Source: Leptospira neocaledonica
GTDB taxonomy: Bacteria > Spirochaetota > Leptospiria > Leptospirales > Leptospiraceae
DNA: 64,000 nt
Direction: 5' to 3'
NCBI RefSeq assembly: GCF_002812205.1
Contig: NZ_NPEA01000002.1
Coordinates: forward strand, 372,001 to 436,000
The notes beneath the pieces were generated by a model. The model saw nothing but the letters and a program-made list of their open reading frames with translations. It was not told the origin of the DNA and did no database searches. Shown one piece after another: positions 61,896 to 64,000 of the stretch. A program made the position numbers and the translations under genes. How positions within the stretch are numbered: the stretch's first letter is position 1; the number at the start of each line of letters is the position of its first letter.

Positions 61896-63464
61896 ATGGG
61901 CTCATTCAAGTTCTTTAAACGAAATGTAAACAGAATCGCCAGGGCGTTTTTGCTATTGTCAGTAGCAAGGATTCTTTGTCTTGCCTTTGCAGGAGCGATC
62001 TTGATTGGGTCCTTCATGATCTATGCTTCGGAAGAAGGTAGGATCTCCTATGCGGATTCATTCTATTTAGCTGCCTCTGCCATCTGTGTTACCGGATTAA
62101 CTACGGTTAGTATCAGCGAACTGGCATTCTCCACCCAAGTGATTATCATGTTCTTATTCCAGATCGGTGGATTGGGAATTATTACATTTACGGTTCTCGT
62201 AGGGATTCTGGTGGTTCGAGGACTTTCCAGAAGTACTAGGATCGCAGCATTCGTGTTCGAAGCGATAGACTCTCACGAATCAGCGGATGGGAAAAGTAAA
62301 AATGCTCCTTATGTTCGAAGGATTCTATTATCTATTTTGAATATATCCGTTTCGATAGAATTATTAGGCGCGTTCTTATTGTATTGGGCAATGCCGGAAG
62401 ATCTAAGCGGATTACCTGGAGATCCGAATCGAGTTTTTTTAAGTTTATTCACTTCTGTTTCCGCATTCAATAACGCAGGATTTTCCATAGTAGACGATCT
62501 TACATTCTTATCCAAAGAGCCACTTTCTCTTTTGGTGGTAGAAAGTTTAGTAGTTATGGGAGGCATCGGTTTTCCGGTTATTTTATTCTTCGAAAAAACA
62601 TTACTCGAAGCGTTCAGAAACGTAATGCATAGAGTAGAAGTGGTCATGGAAACTTATCTCATGTCCCGTGCATTGGAAGAAGGTAAAGAACCTTCTTGGA
62701 TCTATCTCATCCTGATTCGTATGTCTTTCTGGGCCGAGGAAAGACTGGCTCTATACAGAAAGGCACTCAAGGGAGAAGCGAACAGGATACAAATGAAGCT
62801 TCTACTTTATGGAACCTTAATATTGGTTCATGTGGGTGGGATTGGGGTATTATTGGCAGAATGGGATAATCCTGAAACCATAGGGAAACTAGGATTTGTG
62901 GACAAACTATTCAACTCATTCTTCCTCTCCGTTTCTTCCAGGACGGCTGGATTTAATACGTTCGATCTTTCTGAAATGAGAAGTCCGACTTACGTTCTTC
63001 TTTGCTCTTTGATGTTTGTGGGAGGTGGTCCTCAGGGAGCCGCGGGTGGTATCAAGATCACAACCTTTGTAATTCTATTAATGTATCTTAGAAACGTAAT
63101 TAGTCCTCAAGCAAGAGTAACCATCATGGGGGAAGAAGTTTCTAAAAACTCGATTGCGATCTCTACTCGGATCTATTTTTTAGCAACAATATCTATCGTG
63201 TTCTTTATGCTGGTAATCACGATTGCGAACGGACATAGACATGGAATAGAAGAAATCTTTTTCGAAGTTATGTCTGCGTTTGGTACTGTTGGATTAACAA
63301 AAGGATTAACTCCTTATATCACTGGAGTAGAAAAGTTTTTATATCCTTGTATTATGTATGTGGGAAGAGTAGGTGTGTTCACTCTTCTGATCGCGTTTAC
63401 CGGCCATTCCGGATTAGGGACCTTGGGAGCCCAAGACGACGGAGTCAAGATCCAGGTAGGATAA
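61896..63464 (+). CDS. TrkH/KtrB-family potassium transporter
   Basis: The product has four pore-loop repeats with filter glycines: [30 protein letters not shown] and [10 protein letters not shown], and about eight to ten membrane helices. This is the K+ (or Na+-dependent K+) channel-like subunit of Trk/Ktr systems. I prefer the ATG at 61896, just before the basic [12 protein letters not shown] and TM1; a longer frame from 61806 adds 30 residues without a clear SD. The TrkA/KtrA regulator is not in the window. Confidence 0.9.
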   Translation: MGSFKFFKRNVNRIARAFLLLSVARILCLAFAGAILIGSFMIYASEEGRISYADSFYLAASAICVTGLTTVSISELAFSTQVIIMFLFQIGGLGIITFTVLVGILVVRGLSRSTRIAAFVFEAIDSHESADGKSKNAPYVRRILLSILNISVSIELLGAFLLYWAMPEDLSGLPGDPNRVFLSLFTSVSAFNNAGFSIVDDLTFLSKEPLSLLVVESLVVMGGIGFPVILFFEKTLLEAFRNVMHRVEVVMETYLMSRALEEGKEPSWIYLILIRMSFWAEERLALYRKALKGEANRIQMKLLLYGTLILVHVGGIGVLLAEWDNPETIGKLGFVDKLFNSFFLSVSSRTAGFNTFDLSEMRSPTYVLLCSLMFVGGGPQGAAGGIKITTFVILLMYLRNVISPQARVTIMGEEVSKNSIAISTRIYFLATISIVFFMLVITIANGHRHGIEEIFFEVMSAFGTVGLTKGLTPYITGVEKFLYPCIMYVGRVGVFTLLIAFTGHSGLGTLGAQDDGVKIQVG

Positions 63465-63473
63465 CTCGTTGTT

Positions 63474-63644
63474 TTAAGAAAGTTGGTGAGCCTCTGCCAA
63501 TTTAAAATAATAGATATAACGATCCAGTTTTAGATCATGAACTACTGAGATGAGTTCGAAACCTATCGCTCCTAACGGATCGAATGCGTCTTGTGTCAGA
63601 GGGTCTTTACTTTCCACGATCTTGTATGTTATTTTCCTGTTCAT
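63474..63644 (-). CDS. Small DUF4177-like protein
   Basis: A 56-residue frame starts at ATG 63644 and ends at TAA 63474, convergent with the potassium transporter by 9 bases. The sequence runs KITYKIVESKDPLTQDAF, DPLGAIGFELISVVHDLK and YIYYFKLAEAHQL. The pattern of an opening strand, LGxxGFELxSVV and a closing YIYYFK strand resembles DUF4177 proteins. No good SD is visible. The 220 bases up to the next gene show no other feature. Confidence 0.6.
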   Translation of the reverse strand: MNRKITYKIVESKDPLTQDAFDPLGAIGFELISVVHDLKLDRYIYYFKLAEAHQLS

Positions 63645-63868
63645 AATGGAAAATTAATAAGCTAACAATGAGTAATCGTAAAGCTTAAAATTTAAAAGTG
63701 AAGATTTGGATTTTAATCCTTTCAGACTAGTTTTTTGTTTTTGTCACTTGTGGAATCTTCCCCTAAAACCTGAGAAATCTCCTCCCATTTTAGAGCTAAA
63801 ATTCCCTTGCAAGCCTTCTATTTCAGTTCAATCTGGCCCCTAAAGCGAACCTGATTTCGGGAGAGAGA

Positions 63869-64000
63869 ATGTTATTTTCCTATATAAAACTTTTAAGGCC
63901 CCACCAGTGGATTAAAAATATCATCCTATTTGCTGGGATCATATTCGGGAAAAAATTAGGAGACCTGGAATCGGTAGAAAGGGCAATTTACGCCTTTTTT
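63869..64000 (+). CDS. UbiA-family prenyltransferase, N-terminal part (cut by window end)
   Basis: The 44 visible residues read LFSYIKLLRPHQWIKN and IILFAGIIFG, the usual start of UbiA-type enzymes such as decaprenyl-phosphate phosphoribosyltransferase and related polyprenyl transferases. GGGAGAGAGA lies directly upstream of the ATG. The frame is still open at the window edge, so catalytic Asp motifs cannot be checked. Confidence 0.75.
   Translation, partial: MLFSYIKLLRPHQWIKNIILFAGIIFGKKLGDLESVERAIYAFF

Overview
The window reads as a chromosomal segment of a Leptospira species (spirochaete). The evidence is the ispE/tRNA-Gln/glmU-like/prs/rplY/pth/ftsH cluster, the many signal peptides and loose lipoboxes, the use of TTG and GTG starts, a five- to six-repeat beta-flower protein, and a very long Leptospira-type secreted protein with a Hint domain. 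GC content looks moderate (about 40 percent, estimated by eye). No rRNA genes, CRISPR array, complete insertion sequence or prophage was seen.

Layout. 1-9.4 kb: end of a membrane protein, beta-flower protein, WYL regulator, then the housekeeping run ispE, tRNA-Gln, single-domain GlmU-like uridylyltransferase, prs, rplY, pth-like, ftsH, EVE protein. 9.4-16.5 kb: a 7TM SpoIIE-type phosphatase facing a minus-strand group of a c-type cytochrome-like protein, a membrane spermidine-synthase-like enzyme, a 66-residue protein, a DUF4178 protein and an unknown exported protein. 16.5-19.7 kb: copper efflux unit copA-copZ divergent from cueR with two palindromic operators. 19.7-27.3 kb: MFS transporter, SDR, a GC-rich interspersed repeat, PilZ, NRDE, OmpA-like, Nudix and CstA genes. 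27.4-34.1 kb: J-domain protein, YHS lipoprotein, a bufferin-type locus (MNIO enzyme, DUF2063 partner, Cys-rich precursor), YceI protein, a GT2 glycosyltransferase and two unknown genes. 34.5-40.8 kb: rpsT, tRNA-Val, glmM-like, glmS, a left-handed beta-helix GlmU-like protein and an acyl-CoA carboxylase carboxyltransferase. 41-42.9 kb: amtB-glnK behind a sigma-54 type promoter, closed by a terminator.

42.9-53.9 kb is the accessory region. A 1909-residue secreted protein ends in a Hint domain followed by a unique C-terminal domain and a TPR lipoprotein gene. Downstream lies a displaced second copy of its pre-Hint/Hint segment fused to a different C-terminal domain, plus three paralogous small lipoprotein genes. 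Each lipoprotein gene starts inside the 3' end of a toxin-like tail with the same 29-base overlap. In two of the three copies the toxin body is gone, replaced by fragments of an insertion sequence. This looks like a polymorphic toxin locus with an orphan C-terminal cassette and an array of candidate lipoprotein immunity genes.

53.9-64 kb: SH3 lipoprotein, prmC, tRNA-Arg, two adjacent cyclic-nucleotide-binding proteins, an amidohydrolase, a LysM/M23-like protein lacking zinc ligands, fusA, a TrkH/KtrB potassium transporter, a 56-residue protein and the start of a UbiA-family gene.

How genes work together: glmM, glmS, the beta-helix protein and the distant uridylyltransferase could together make UDP-GlcNAc. 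copA/copZ/cueR and the bufferin genes both concern copper handling. amtB, glnK and the -24/-12 promoter form a nitrogen-control unit. Functional statements are inferred from sequence motifs read by eye; no database search was run.
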